Positions 47,091 through 60,169 of a stretch of 64,000 bases of DNA are shown piece by piece. Location of the stretch: assembly GCA_036850595.1 (NCBI GenBank), contig CM072160.1, forward strand, positions 15,417,906 through 15,481,905. Direction: 5' to 3'. Position numbers and translations under genes: made by a program. Position 1 is the first letter of the stretch; every line of letters starts with the position of its first letter. This DNA comes from Rhyacichthys aspro (taxonomy: Eukaryota; Chordata; Actinopteri; Gobiiformes; Rhyacichthyidae). Under the pieces are notes generated by a model. It was not told the origin of the DNA. It did not search any database and saw only the letters and a list, made by a program, of their open reading frames with translations.

Positions 47091-50000
47091 TTAGTGTTCA
47101 GGGCTTAAAGGAGGACGGATGTCTAGTGTTCTCGCAGAACTGTCTTCTCCTACCACCTCGAGCCTCAGACTGGGCGCGCTCCGTTCCTCCTGGTCTTCCC
47201 TTTGGACGGAAAGACGTAGAGTGCAACCTTTGGGCAGGAGCTCTTGTTCGTAGGCAGCAGCTAACTGGTTGACAACACGCCGCTCCACCTGAGGGTCAGA
47301 GGAGAGATGAGTGTGTATTTAATTTTACTCTTCAACTTTTTCATTGTTAAGCTCACTGAGGCTGTGCCAGACTACTAAACTTAGCGAAAAACAATTATTT
47401 TTATGTGAGAAACATTTGTTCAAAGAAAAAAAAGGCCACTGAGACATAAAATGGATTTATACCGTTATGGACTCTTGCTTCCTCCTTTAAAATGGAATAA
47501 GATAAATAGCTGTGTCTAGAAAAGTGTGTCCTGGGTACCTCATGTTTGATAGAGCGTGCTCCGTAATGCATATTGTACCCTCCTGCCAGGAGGTCTAGAA
47601 CTGGGCGGTCCCACTGAAGAGTGATGTCATGGCGCTGCTTAGCCTGAAAAAACAAAGGAAATGTGCAGTCATTCAGACCCCATTAAGGGCCTTCTTAAAC
47701 ATGTCAATACCTTCAGTCCATTTACTGTTAAAGAAAATAGGGAACACTGTCTAAGGTCTAAGATTTGATCAAAGGTTTTAACTGTGGATTCCATAATGTA
47801 TAACGTCCTATAAACTAAAAATAGTCTAGTGTTTGCAAAAGAGGGGAGATACTATACCAGACACAGAACTAAAATAGGAGAGGATAGTTCTAAATTGTTG
47901 AGGGACTAATCTTAAAAAAAAACTGTCCAGAGCCACACTGGAGAAAATTTAAGCTGTAAATGTAGATTGCTCACATGTCTTTTGGATGTGCAGTTTAGAC
48001 TATTGCCAGAATACCGTGCTTCGATATATCCAAGTTATGTCTGATTAGGCCCTTTAGTCATGTGACTGGATATACTGTGTTTTTAAATCAGTCACGTGTT
48101 TAAAATGATGCTGGCAGCAGTATAAATGACATCACAAAAATGATCACAGACTAAGGACTCTAAAGGAATAATGCAAAGGACAAGTAAAAAACAAATCTGA
48201 AGTCAGGGATGAAATATGTGAAAAAGAAAAGAAGCGAAATGCATGAGGAAAATGAAGACACTGTCAAGCAGTATGTCTGTGAGTGCTAATCAACAAGCCA
48301 TTAATGTGTTTTAATCAAACATCAGTCAATAGCAGTAAACAGAGCAGCTCATTTAGATCCCAAGGTTAACTCCATTCAATTAATATGATGCTAGATTCTC
48401 CTCCAGAGATATAAAAAATATGTACAAGAACTTAAATCCGATGAAAAGCAAGAATCATAACGTTAACCATTTAATTCATTTAAATGAGGTAAATGACATT
48501 TGTGTGTTATATTAAGAATTATTCAGCTGCTAGTAAAGCTGCATTTTTATACAGATCCTAGAAATCAAAGAGAAATGGATTCAAGAAAACCCATAAATGT
48601 AGCCCAGTCAAAAGACAGACTGATACAGAGACATGAGTCAGGTCTCTATCAGTCGCCTACAGGGTTGTCAGGAAGCAGCTGTAATATTAATAATTAAATA
48701 TTGATGAAGGCTCCACATGTTAAACACTGTAATCACATTTAAGTGAGTAGCAGTGGCAATATTGATCCGTGTGTGTATTTGTGCACAGCTCAATGACAGG
48801 GCCGTGTGGGTGAAGACTTCTAGCCCCACCCACTGAAGGACACACAGGTTTCAAAAGTAGAGTGCTTTAGAATGGCCTTACGAATGCTGATTAGTAATGT
48901 GAGCTGAAGTCATGACTCTACAGGAAGTAGATTCAGAACATTTTTGTCCTGTGTGACCAGTGTTGCCTACCTTCTTAGCCCAGAAGTTAAGCTCCTTGCT
49001 GACCAGCTGTAAGAGCTCTGAGTGACAGAATGGTAGGAAGTACACAATTTCATTGATCCTGCCAAGAAACTCATCCCGTCGGAAATGGGCCTATGGTAGA
49101 CAGAAAAAAAAAATCCAATCACATAGATGCTTTAAGATTAAATATTCTCATGTAGGCTTGTTACCTTCAGAATTGGCCGAATGACAGATTCTTTAAACTG
49201 ACGGGAGATTTTGATGTCATCACTTTTCTGTACATCATCTGCAAAGAAGCCCACCATTAATCCACAAACAAAACACAGAGTCTACGTGAATATGTATGTT
49301 CATGTTATATGTGCTCTTACCGAGGCTGTCCGCCAGTTTTCTGCGGCTGACCTCCTCAGCCTCTTGGCGAAGCTGCAAAGCATGCTGGGCGATTTCATCA
49401 CTTGCGACATTAGAAGTCATAATAAATATGGCGTCTTTACATTCAATGGTCTTTCCTTTACCATCAGTAAGACGACCCTAAGTAGAAAACATTGGTGATC
49501 TGATCAGCATTGATTTAAACAGAAACAGGATGAATTCAGCTTTGCCTTTCTGTGTTTATGCAAACCTCGTCAAAGAGTTGCAGCATGATAGTGAGGACAT
49601 CAGGGTGGGCTTTATCCACTTCGTCAAAAAGAACAACAGCATTGGGACATGCTTTCAACAGCTTAGTCAGCTGACCACCTTCTTCATGTCCCACATAACC
49701 TGGTGGAGAGCCAATGAACTTCGCCACCTAGAAGTACATTTAAATAGAATTTAAAATGGCATTTTTCTTGCTGCAGGAAACTGGGCTGCAGTGAAATGTG
49801 CAATCAAATGTACAACGTAGACTGAAACATGTTAGGAATATTGAACATTTTACTAATTAAATGTATTCATCACCAGAGCTTCAGAGAGACAAAGCACAAC
49901 TGCAGAAAAACATCAGTTTATGAAGTACATAAAGTGAATTAATCCAATGCATCATTTCTATGAATCTGCAGCTAAGACACGAGACGTTCTCTGAAATAAA

Positions 50001-53000
50001 TGAATTCCCTTTACAAAGCACAGTGAATATGGACATTATGCATCATTTTTGTATTAAGAGAAAAACAGTCAGATACTTTGACTAACTTCTGAATTGATTG
50101 ACCACAACAGGTATCATAAGATTAAGCTTACCTCATGTTTTTCCTGAAACTCTGACATGTCCATACGGATGAAGCCCTGCAATTACAAAATAGTAAAGAG
50201 TGACTGTTCTGTTGTCTGTACAATTATGTGTGGGGCTCTATCACTAACCTTTTTGATGTCCTTATGCATGTAGCGAGCCACTTGTTTGGCTAACTCTGTC
50301 TTACCTGAAACCAAAACATACACAAATCTTTAACCCCAACAATTATAATGGTTTTAACAGAACCTAGCTAATAACTAATAATATACAAAGATTTCAACAT
50401 CTGAAGGAAAAAAACACATCATTTTCTCATTTGAAGCAAAGTGCTGGCCTAAATCCAAACCCCACTCAAAGCTTTCGATCATCTTGTGCACTCCAGCAGC
50501 ACACATTATGTTTGTCAGTAAAATATTCTGCATGTAAATGCTCATATGTGATATTGATGTCTGGTGTTTGCTATGCATATGGGCTGGGTGATTGTGCCTG
50601 TGTGGAGGGTTGGGTGCGCCTTGTTGCTGTGTTTAATATTGATGTTTCATGGACACTGTTTGTCGCTGAAGGCAACAGAGAATATGAACGCTGTCTCTTC
50701 TTCATCTATCTCTCTGGCCTGTCATTTTACCATTTCCTACTGTTTTATCCATCTATATCCCTCTCAAACACACAAACTGCTTTATGGAACTGTGAAGGCT
50801 TTCCGCTAAATTAAACTTGCTCAAGTTCTTTAATATTGTGTATGTATGTATGTATATTTTATTGCACACTTGTTAGATGTATTTTTGTATTTTGTCAGCA
50901 GAATGCATAAGGTAAAGCTTTTTTTTATTTTGGCATCTCTTTAAGGCAAATGTAAACTGAATAGGGTGAGTTACCAATTCCTGACGAGCCAAGGAAGAGA
51001 AACACGAGAGGATGCTCTTCATCGTACCAGCCATTCTCTTTTCTCCTGATGGCTATGGGAGAAAGACAGACTTTGTTATCGTTTATGAATTATTTTTAGT
51101 GCAAGCCTCAATGTACTTAGTTGACCTGATAGTGGTGTGTGTCAGAAACCATGCTAAAAAGAAGACAACTGAGATAAGGCGAGGGTCAGAGACATTTGTT
51201 GGAAGAAAAGTAGAAAGAGGAGAAGAAAAGCAAGTGAGATGAGAGACCTCCAGAAAGCTACCCCTGATGCCTCTCTCCCCCCCTCAGTCAGTGGGGCCAT
51301 TAGCCAGCGGTAATTGTGTTAGCCTCCCTGGCGCGGCCATGCCGAAATCAGTTTAGCATGGATCGCAGGCTCGCGCGCGCACACACAGCCACACACGCTC
51401 GCTTAAAGAGGAGTGCCTACCCAACCCTGCCATCACCCCAGCAACCGCACTCACACACATGCACAAAGACGAGATGATGAGGTGGATTGCAGGGAAGTAC
51501 AGAGTGTATTTGGCTGTGGTTTCAAGCAGCACACGACCAAGAAGCAGACACTAGCGCAATCCCACTCAAACTGGGACCTGTTGAAAGACAAAATAACAAA
51601 CAGCCACAGGGACAGCTCCAGAGTTTCCATCCAAGCATCAACTTTTCAAGATTTACCTTCTCGGTGTAATAAATTCAAAATATAATCCATTTCACTCCAA
51701 AACTAAAAACTGAAGGACAGAATACTTGGAACACATTGTTTTCCTCTCATGTACATACTCTAGGTTTGGACAACAAGTATTTGTCCCAAAGTATTTTAAA
51801 AGCAGCTTTCAAACATAGTGCTTTCAGCTGCTTTGAATGAGAGAGTCATTATTTTATGCAGCGGTGGCAAAATGCTGCACGATAAACCAAATGTGAGTGT
51901 TAAACTAACTCCTAATAGCTGATAATCATGAAGAACAGAAGCTTGGCACGAGTATGAGCGAAGGGGTAGAATGAAGAAGGTAAAGATGGAGAGATTACAT
52001 GGTGGGGGGAGCAGAGGAGGATCGAGATAAGAGGAGGAAAGAGGAGCTAGGATGTAAAAGGAGATAAAGAGGGAAAGATAGCAGAGTGATGAGATAAGGA
52101 GACAGAGAAGGAGGCAGAGAAACAAACAAGTGTGTCAGAGATGGCCGAGGAGATGAGCAGTGACAAGGGGGGCTCCTGAGCGCCGTCTGCTTTATCAATG
52201 GCTGTGTGAATGACAGCGTAACCTTCTGTGTGTTTGTGCGCGTTTTAGCTGATTGAGAGCGACTTTGACAGAAGGGCGCACTGACATTTCTCCGAGGAGC
52301 CTGACAATGACAAGGAAAAGGAGGAGACACAAAACAAATGAAAGCCGGCTCTCACTCTCACATGCATGCACACACACTCCGCCATGCGCTTTGGGCAGGT
52401 CTGGTTGGCTCTAACACGATTACGGCGGGATGATTCTCTTCAATAACTCTTAGCCCTGAGAGCTAAACCTGGATCAATCCAACCTTCCTTCCTGTGTGTG
52501 TAGTTAGTGGATTTGGACCTGTGTGTATCTTGCTACAGGGCAGCTGTTTGTCATCAAGAGGTTCAGGTTGAAAAAGATGATGACACACCAAATGCAAAAA
52601 ACTAAACTTTTCTTCCTGTTTCCTGTGTTTGCACTTCTTGTTTAGATTTTCTTTCTCTTGTATCTAAGAACTTCTTTTAAGAGCTTTTGGACAATATGGA
52701 ATTACGTAATAACAATAATAGCTTTATTGTGTCTCCAAGTAAATGTGTCATGGCTTTTCTGATCTACATTGTATTTTGATTTTTCTTCTTTTCAGCAAAA
52801 GGGATTTAATGAGATAATAACCTTTTACTACGACTTACTTTAGTTTTGAAAGTCACAAAGTACACATTTCTTTAGTCTACGGGTGTTCAATCAATTTATA
52901 CATTAATCAATATGGGGGAAATATTGTGATATACCTGTATGTGGTATTTTTGTGTCTCATGTGGAGATGCTTTGTTTATTGGATGAAATATTTTAAAGGG

Positions 53001-53724
53001 CTTCCACAAATTTTAAACAAAGTTGGTTTAACTTTAAACAGTAAAGTTGTAATGAATGTTGCACACTGTCCAGCAAACAAGCTTCTTATTTTATCTCTCT
53101 AACCCTTCCTTATCTCATTTTACTCTTTATATTCCTTCCCTTTTTTCCTGGTCCAATCTCTCTCTATCATTTCCCTTCTCTGACCAATCACTTCTGACAC
53201 ATATTCCCACTGGCCTAATCCTACTGCTTTGCACTTACTATTAAAAGCAATGTACAGTTGATACAAAATGCCGCTGTTGGTTCCTTTGCTCGCCTCCAAA
53301 GTGTGTGTGCATGTGCAGCCGTGAGAGAGGATTGTGTGTGATATACATTCACTGTAATACTTCTCAGGGATCAATAAGCTGTTCCTTTATCACTGCAGAG
53401 ATGTCTTCTATGGCTTTCAGGACAATTTGCCACGATAACAGCAATCATTCATCGCGTTGCTGAAAGACTACAAGTTCCATAATCCCCTCTCTGTTTACTT
53501 AAGTCTACAAAAGCTCCACATTACAATTCTTTTTTATTTTTTTTAGAAAGTTATTGGTTTGAGATGCAAAACACTCAATAAACTGTTCTCTTGTTGGATA
53601 TAAACTCACATGATAACATCTGGTACTGGCTTTGGAAGTGAGTTGATTATGTTCACAAATCTAAACAGTAACTGTCCACGATCATAAAAATAACACACGA
53701 CCTCTCTCTGCTGAATGCCGCTGG

Positions 53725-53759
<35 letters not shown>

Positions 53760-56700
53760 ATCTGCGGATCAATACATGGCCTCCATGGATGCCTGGTGTA
53801 ATATCAGCTCTTTACTGTCTGCTGTGTTATTGTGCTCTAACTCATCCTTCCTGCTCTTCTCCATGCATTACACTTGCCCTCTTTGTCTTTTCGGCATTGC
53901 CTAAGCTCCTTCCCATGCCAGCTTTTGCTTACAGGATCGTGTACTTGTGTGAATCCCCTGCGAAATCAGCATTTTTACAGCTTTTTTAAGGGAAATACTG
54001 GTGGATTTGAATGCACAGAGAAGACAAGCTAGGAAGATGCAGCAAGTGGAGGAGACAGATGGTAAAGTGAAGGAGAATGAGTGTCTGTGATGGATACTGA
54101 GGAGCAAAGCAAAGAGATCGGGTAGGCCAAAGAGAAATTAAAGATGGGAGGAAAGCTGAAGGGGAACAGAAGCAGACGGAGGATGAGGGACAGCGGCCAA
54201 AGGAGGGGGTCTGTAGTATGTCTCCTCCCTCTGTAATCGTGTTAACTGGCGGCTCTGAGCCTGGCCTCCTCAGCTGTCACACACAAACACACACACGCAT
54301 GTACGCAGCACCTGTGTGTGCCTGACAGACAGCTCATTCATCACAATTAACCAATTAGAGCCTCCGTCGGTCTGTCTGAACCCGCCTACTGCTAGAGGCA
54401 AGCGGGAGAGATAAGACATGAGGAAAGAGCAGCATGTACATTAAGGCACGCTCTGTAAACCTTTACCGTGTCTGTGCATCACCTGTGTGAGTGTGTTTAC
54501 CTGAGGCCACAGTATTAATGGCCCCCTCCTGTCCAATGATGTGCTCCTTCAGCCTCCTCTCCAGGGGGAACCGCCGGCGCTCCTCCGCCTCCCGTCGAGC
54601 CTGCGCCTCCTGGAACTAAAAAGAGACAAACACACAGAAAACAGATGAGACAGGTCATGAATCAGATGGGAGGAGGGAGGATGACAGCTTCCATGGGACA
54701 AGGAGGAGAAAAAGTACTACTAGTGCGTAATTAACACAAGAACCATTATTCTACATCATTATCCCATATTAATGCTCTTACACTTCCACAGACATTGCTC
54801 TTACCGTATGAGGGACATTCAAACCATGGTAGAATTTTTTAACATAGGCTTAGTGTTTGGATAAGAAGTCCAAAATCCAGTTACTATGTTAATACTTTCC
54901 AATAAAAAATGAAACAAATATATTCATTTAACAACATGAAATTACATTCTAGGACAATCCATTAGTTTAGTACTTCATATACCTACAACCCCAGTGTTTT
55001 GTTTTCCTTATTACTTACTAGTAGCTACTTGCTTCCATAATTCTACTCACACACTGTCTTGGTTCACATTTTTTGTAAACAAATAGTGCTCTACCTTCAA
55101 TTTTGAATTTCATGGTTGGAGGTTCTTTTTCCTTGTCTTTATCTTCTCCCCTCATAAGATAGATAGTTAGCCTGCAGCAGAAGTATGCTAAAAACTGTCA
55201 TTTCTAATTTTTTTCTCCTCAAATAAAAAAACCCCCAAACAGATATTGTTATGCCACTTTTAAACCTAATCTGAACTAAATATAAAGCTTCAAGATGTCC
55301 AACTTTTGTCCTAAGAGTAGAAAAATTACTTTTCAACATGAATTATTCAAAATGAGCTTCATTGGCATCAATGTTGTAGTTTTCAGTTTTTAACCCCAGT
55401 TAACCTCAACCAGCTTCCACATTTCAGATCTTCAATAGCACCTGTCACTCAAATCAGCAGACTGACAGACCTCCTGAAGAGTGTGTGTCTGTGCGTACGA
55501 CAGCAGATGTCTGCTGAGTCAAACAGGAAACAACTACAGAACAAACACAATTGTGTTCATGGGGAGCATTTTGTATACCATTTCTGCCCTGTGTGAGATA
55601 AAGAGTCTATTTCTATTTGTAAAGATGGGGAGTGTGTCATACCTTGCTCTCCCACTCCTGTAGTACGGTGCTCACTTCTCCTTCCTTTGCGTAAGCCCGT
55701 GCTGTGTGTCCTTGACCATTGGTCTGCAGAGGGTTAGCACCTGCACACAGGTTGTCCATGAACAAATTATCCACTTGTAAAAGGAGTTCCTAATAGTCTA
55801 ATAGTTTTTCATTTTGAAAATCAAAGTATCATGGAAAGTATGCACACACTTGGCCTCAGCAGGGGGGTAAGAGCGTCCATCTAGAGTGTGATGTTGGAGG
55901 TTAGAGGTTACACAGGTCCAGGGGTCATTGGGCTAACTGCAGAGAAGATGGAGGGCTAAGAAATGACCCTATGGGGGGCTTCAAATGTGCAGCGTGTGCC
56001 AATAATGCACACTTTGACCCCTGCACTCACAAACCAACACCCTTGGTTTATTGCACAAAAGCTCACAGTTACTAACAGCAGGAGGGGATAAATGGAGGAA
56101 ATTTGTGTTAGACAATTTTGAAAAGGTCAGGGATATAAGTGATGAAACATTATGTCCCTGCATGGATGAAGTGTGTAAGGACTAGTGGTGGGCTTGTCAG
56201 TCAGGATGCTTAGCAGTGCCTGCTGCCCTGACCTGGGCAACTGTTTTACACAAGGTCACATAAACTCACGTGCCTCCACATAAAAGAGTAGATGTTAACT
56301 ACACAGTCACACTGGATAAAAATTATAATCACAACTTAATGTCAAACTACTGAGCGTTCAGGCCATTACAGCAACTTGTTCATGCTCTGTCTTAATTGGA
56401 TTTGGTCAGTTTCTTTCTTGCAGGGATCCCAAATGTCTGTGTAAAAACAATGCTAAATAATGCTTACAACTTTCATTTAATATGACAACTTACACTGCTT
56501 AATAAAAAACTATGATATACAAATAATTAGACAGTTGCAGATTTGTGCCACTTCAAAAATAAAAGTCCAGCAATGTTAAAGATAAAGTCATAACAGCTGT
56601 CTGGATAACATTACTTTTAAGTAAAATCAAGTACATCAAAAACTAAAGCCATCTCAACTTTTACTTACACTTGTACACATGTAATCAATACAGGCACAGC

Positions 56701-59700
56701 TTCTTTTTTTCCCTTTTGCTCGGAGCAGCAACCACAGAGACTAATAATCACTGTGATTATAATTGATAAGCCCCTAAATTTTGTGACCTGCTCATGAAAC
56801 GATCGATCCTGACAACAATACACCACAGCCACCTCCCGACAAAAACATCAGGGAGGAGAGCAATAAAGCACCCACACACTCACAGACACAGGACATAATA
56901 AATAGCATCATTTAGGGCTTTAATATCAGGCCAGCCCTCTGGGCCATGGCACTTTATAACAGGATCAACACTAACCACTGTCACACGGACCGTCACATAC
57001 ACAACGCAGCTGAACATTCGGACAAACAGTCCTGCATACACAGGATCCTTTCATTAGGGGTGCTTTAGTTATGCCTATTAGGAATCCCCTCCTCTTTCCT
57101 ATTTCCTCCTCCTTCTCTTTCACTGCAGCTGGTGGGAGAGAGCCCCTGCTGCTCTTTGTGTGTCCTTGTATCTGTATTGTGTGCATCTGTGAGCATGTGT
57201 GTGTCTCCTTTGGCCTCACACCACCTACAGAGCTGTCCATTACTGGGTGCCTCTGGCCACCGGCCTGATGTGCAGCCTTTGGGAGAGACCAGAGCCTGGG
57301 CAGGTAGGGTTAGGGACTGTGGGCCAAACAGGAGCCCGAGGGTGGGCCTGGAGACGGTGATGGATGAACATGTGAGTACAGAGCCCACTAAGGCCAAAAG
57401 AGCAGACCCACGGCCACTACTGTTACACGGACATGCACAAACACAGGGGAAATAACGCCTGACACAGGTTACACACAGTGTGTTCATACATAAACTAAGC
57501 CTGATGAGCTCACACAGATGTCTGAGAAATGTGGCAGTTTTACAAAACAAATTAAAAATAAGAAATGGCATCAAGAAAATCCACAAGCGTCGTCAAGATT
57601 AATGGGCACATTTATTTAGCTAGCATAAGTTGTGTTTAAGTAATGCTCACATGGGCATGGTGTCAGTGATTGAAAGTATGTGACGTCATGATTGTTATTG
57701 AATGTGAAAGTGGCGCCAACCCAGCAACGACCCAGTCGGGCAAGTAACAACCTGCTCCGTCTTTAATCTGATTGTCTTGAAGCAAATGTCCCTGCTTTGT
57801 GAAATTTCTTACCTTTTTAATTCAAAAATGCGTCTGTAGAACATTTGATTGAGTTAGACGAGTTGATTTGTTTAAGCGTACAGAGTGCTTACAAAGGCAG
57901 GGGTGATATGAGAGAGACAGGCAGGCAAAGCTCTGAATGCACCATCCATCATAAACATAAACAAGACATTAATACCTGCATGTGTATAAGAGAGAAAGTG
58001 GGTGTGTTTTTATTGAAAAATGTATTTTATTTAGAAAAAACCACGACACCAGCAACTGCAGCCATGACGTCAAATGACCTAGAGGCTTTCACCAAAATGT
58101 GTCTGAATAGACAACATTTTAAAAAGGATAAAGGCATTGTGCATGAATATATGAATATTATAATAGAAAAGGAAACTGCACTGCACAAAGAATTAAAACA
58201 CACATACACACACATCCTGCTTGTTGTGAAGTTACCCCAGGGGCATGTTCTGAGTAGAGGTCATAGTTCAACTAGGCTGAGCTTGTTTAAGAACTGCTCG
58301 CCTGAAAACTGAGGGGGAGATTCTGGCCCCAGGGCCTGTGTGTGTTGATGTGCTGGTGGAGCTGAGTCAACGACAGGTGCGGCTCTAATGTGAGGAAACA
58401 GGGGGGTATGAACAAGTGATCAATTTCAAATGAGCTTTGTAATACTGTTTAAATCACTTGAGGGTAGATACGTTAATGTGATGATACATGGGAAGCTTTT
58501 AAAAAGCCAATAGAGATATTACTGCTGTTAGCTAAAGGCACAACAATTTTGTCTTGCTGTCTTGAAAACAATAAAGAAGGCTGAATCCAACTCTTAATAC
58601 TTGTGTCACCCTGAATGTGTTTGTGACATTTGCGTATCTTCTCCCTTTGTAATGCTTTTGTTTTCTAAAAACAAAACAGTGTAACACGGAAAGGACAGAG
58701 AGCTGCTGTGAAACTATTTAATGTTAGGATATACTTTTAACATTTTAAAAGTATATAATTAAGATCAGGCTAGTGATGGGGATGTACATACCAGCCTCCA
58801 ACAGCATGCGGACAGTGCACGGGTCATCGGCCAGTGTGGCATAATGTAGCGCTGTGCAACCACGAAAACCAGCCCTGCTGCTGAGTCTGCTGCTGAATTC
58901 ATCCTCTCTGGAAACCAAAACTGTCAAATAGATAAAATACAGATATTAGATACATTACAGATCCTTTACAATGCTAATGCTGTTTTCTCTATGATATATG
59001 GATGTGAGAGCAGTACGAAAGAATATACAATTATGTTTGCCGTTAAAACCATTTGAAGCTTTATAGGCCAACATACTCTCATTTCCACAAATTTAAACCT
59101 GACTGTCCTACTTCACAGGAATATTGGAAGTTGGTTTTCAGCTTTCCTTTGCGTTGCTCATGACTAATAATAGACACAGTATATCATTCTCTCCTTACTT
59201 TACTTTTTCATAAGAGCACTCATATCTTGCCACTCCTTCATCACGTCTATCTTTCTGCCTCCTTCCTCTTCTGCTCAGAATCCATCAATTTCTTTCATCA
59301 CTTGTACCCACTTCCTCCCTCACCGCTAACTTTGTCTCCCCCAATTCCCGACTTCCTTTCCTTGTTCGCTCTCATCATATTTCCCGTTTCCTTATACCGG
59401 ACCACAGCATCCCTTCAATCTGAAGCTCCTTCTTTCATTTCAACGCTCATACCTACATTTTACTTTTCCACTTTCCTTCACTGCTTCTCCAGATTCTTTT
59501 TCCCTTTCTTCATCAGTCTTTCCTTCCTCCATCCATCCTACTCTTTTTCCTCATCTCTGTGACAGTCTTTCTGCAGTGTGAGTGTGTATGAGGCAGGGAG
59601 AGATAGGGCGGGATAATCATAGCTAACCCAATAAAGCGTCGCACAGGCCCCCCTAGCCCATCCATCAGCGTGTGTCTGGCAAGCGCTTCCCCACGCTATG

Positions 59701-60169
59701 CCGGCCCCACGTGGACCCAAACCTGACAGCCATATAAATGTCTGCAATATACATATCCCATATAAATATGTCTGCAGAAACCCAACACAGACTGTGAAGG
59801 GAGGGGGGGCAAGTGTGTGTCTGTGTGCATATCCTGCCATGTGGGTTTCTGACTGAGTGTGCGGCTCGTAAGAAAAACAAATAAAACACGCACTACGCAA
59901 AACATATAATATGAATAATGCAAGGGTAAAAAATGAAGTACATATGCACATTTTTATGCAAATGATAATGTCTTGTAATATCTACTTCTACACTCTCTAG
60001 AATATACAGCAATATACAACACACATCACTGCATTCACAAAGTGTTGTATTATTATTTTTTATACCCTCCAAGGAGTGGATGCCTTTCTCTCGGGAGGTG
60101 TCATAAACGTTGTTGAAGTGGTCTCCAGCATTTGGGTCCGCGCCCGCCTCCAGCAGGACTTTTACCACA
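47091..60169 (-). CDS. clpb: Mitochondrial AAA+ disaggregase CLPB (SKD3), 5' end outside window
   Basis: CLPB keeps proteins of the mitochondrial intermembrane space soluble, using ATP. Thirteen exons are seen: 60169-60066, 58920-58792, 55740-55643, 54615-54501, 51052-50975, 50304-50249, 50176-50132, 49727-49566, 49477-49321, 49238-49165, 49090-48971, 47643-47539 and 47288-47091, about 479 residues in phase. Ankyrin repeats come first (VVKVLLEAGADPN, GCTALHYATLADDP), then RRRFPLERRLKEHIIGQE. The AAA+ core has Walker A GSSGIGKTE, pore loop GSPPGYVGHEEGG, Walker B VVLFDEVDKAHPD, sensor 1 IFIMTSNVASDE, arginine-finger region HFRRDEFLGRINE and sensor 2 GARSIKHE. The last exon ends DIRPPLSPEH. The mitochondrial targeting sequence and first ankyrin repeats, about 190 residues in human, must lie right of 60169; I could not find them before 64000. 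Large introns (51053-54500, 55741-58791) show only low-complexity tracts and one SINE-like relic. Confidence 0.97.
51955..52130. repeat. Purine-rich tract in a clpb intron
   Basis: About 175 bases dominated by A and G on the plus strand, so pyrimidine-rich on the clpb sense strand. A second such tract lies at about 54000-54220. These are low-complexity sequence, not coding. Confidence 0.65.
53726..53757. repeat. (CA)n microsatellite
   Basis: About 16 CA units in a clpb intron. Confidence 0.95.
55850..55930 (+). repeat. Possible tRNA-derived SINE relic
   Basis: GGCCTCAGCAGGGGGGTAAG and GAGCGTCCATCTAGAGTG resemble the A box and anticodon arm of a tRNA-headed SINE, followed by a degenerate B box in GGAGGTTAGAGGTTACA. 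It lies antisense in a clpb intron, 110 bases upstream of the exon 55740-55643. Confidence 0.4.
58729..58756. repeat. 12-bp inverted repeat next to a clpb splice donor
   Basis: ATATACTTTTAA at 58729-58740 and TTAAAAGTATAT at 58745-58756 are perfect reverse complements with a 4-base loop. The donor of clpb exon 58920-58792 is 35 bases away. Confidence 0.9.
59222..59560. repeat. Long pyrimidine-rich tract in a clpb intron
   Basis: About 340 bases very rich in C and T on the plus strand, hence purine-rich on the clpb sense strand. The open frame 59227-59562 is a product of this bias. Confidence 0.7.

Noticed and set aside
57065..57586. 173-residue minus-strand frame in a clpb intron
   Set aside because: No domain, no splice context that joins CLPB phases, and equally long frames on the other strand.
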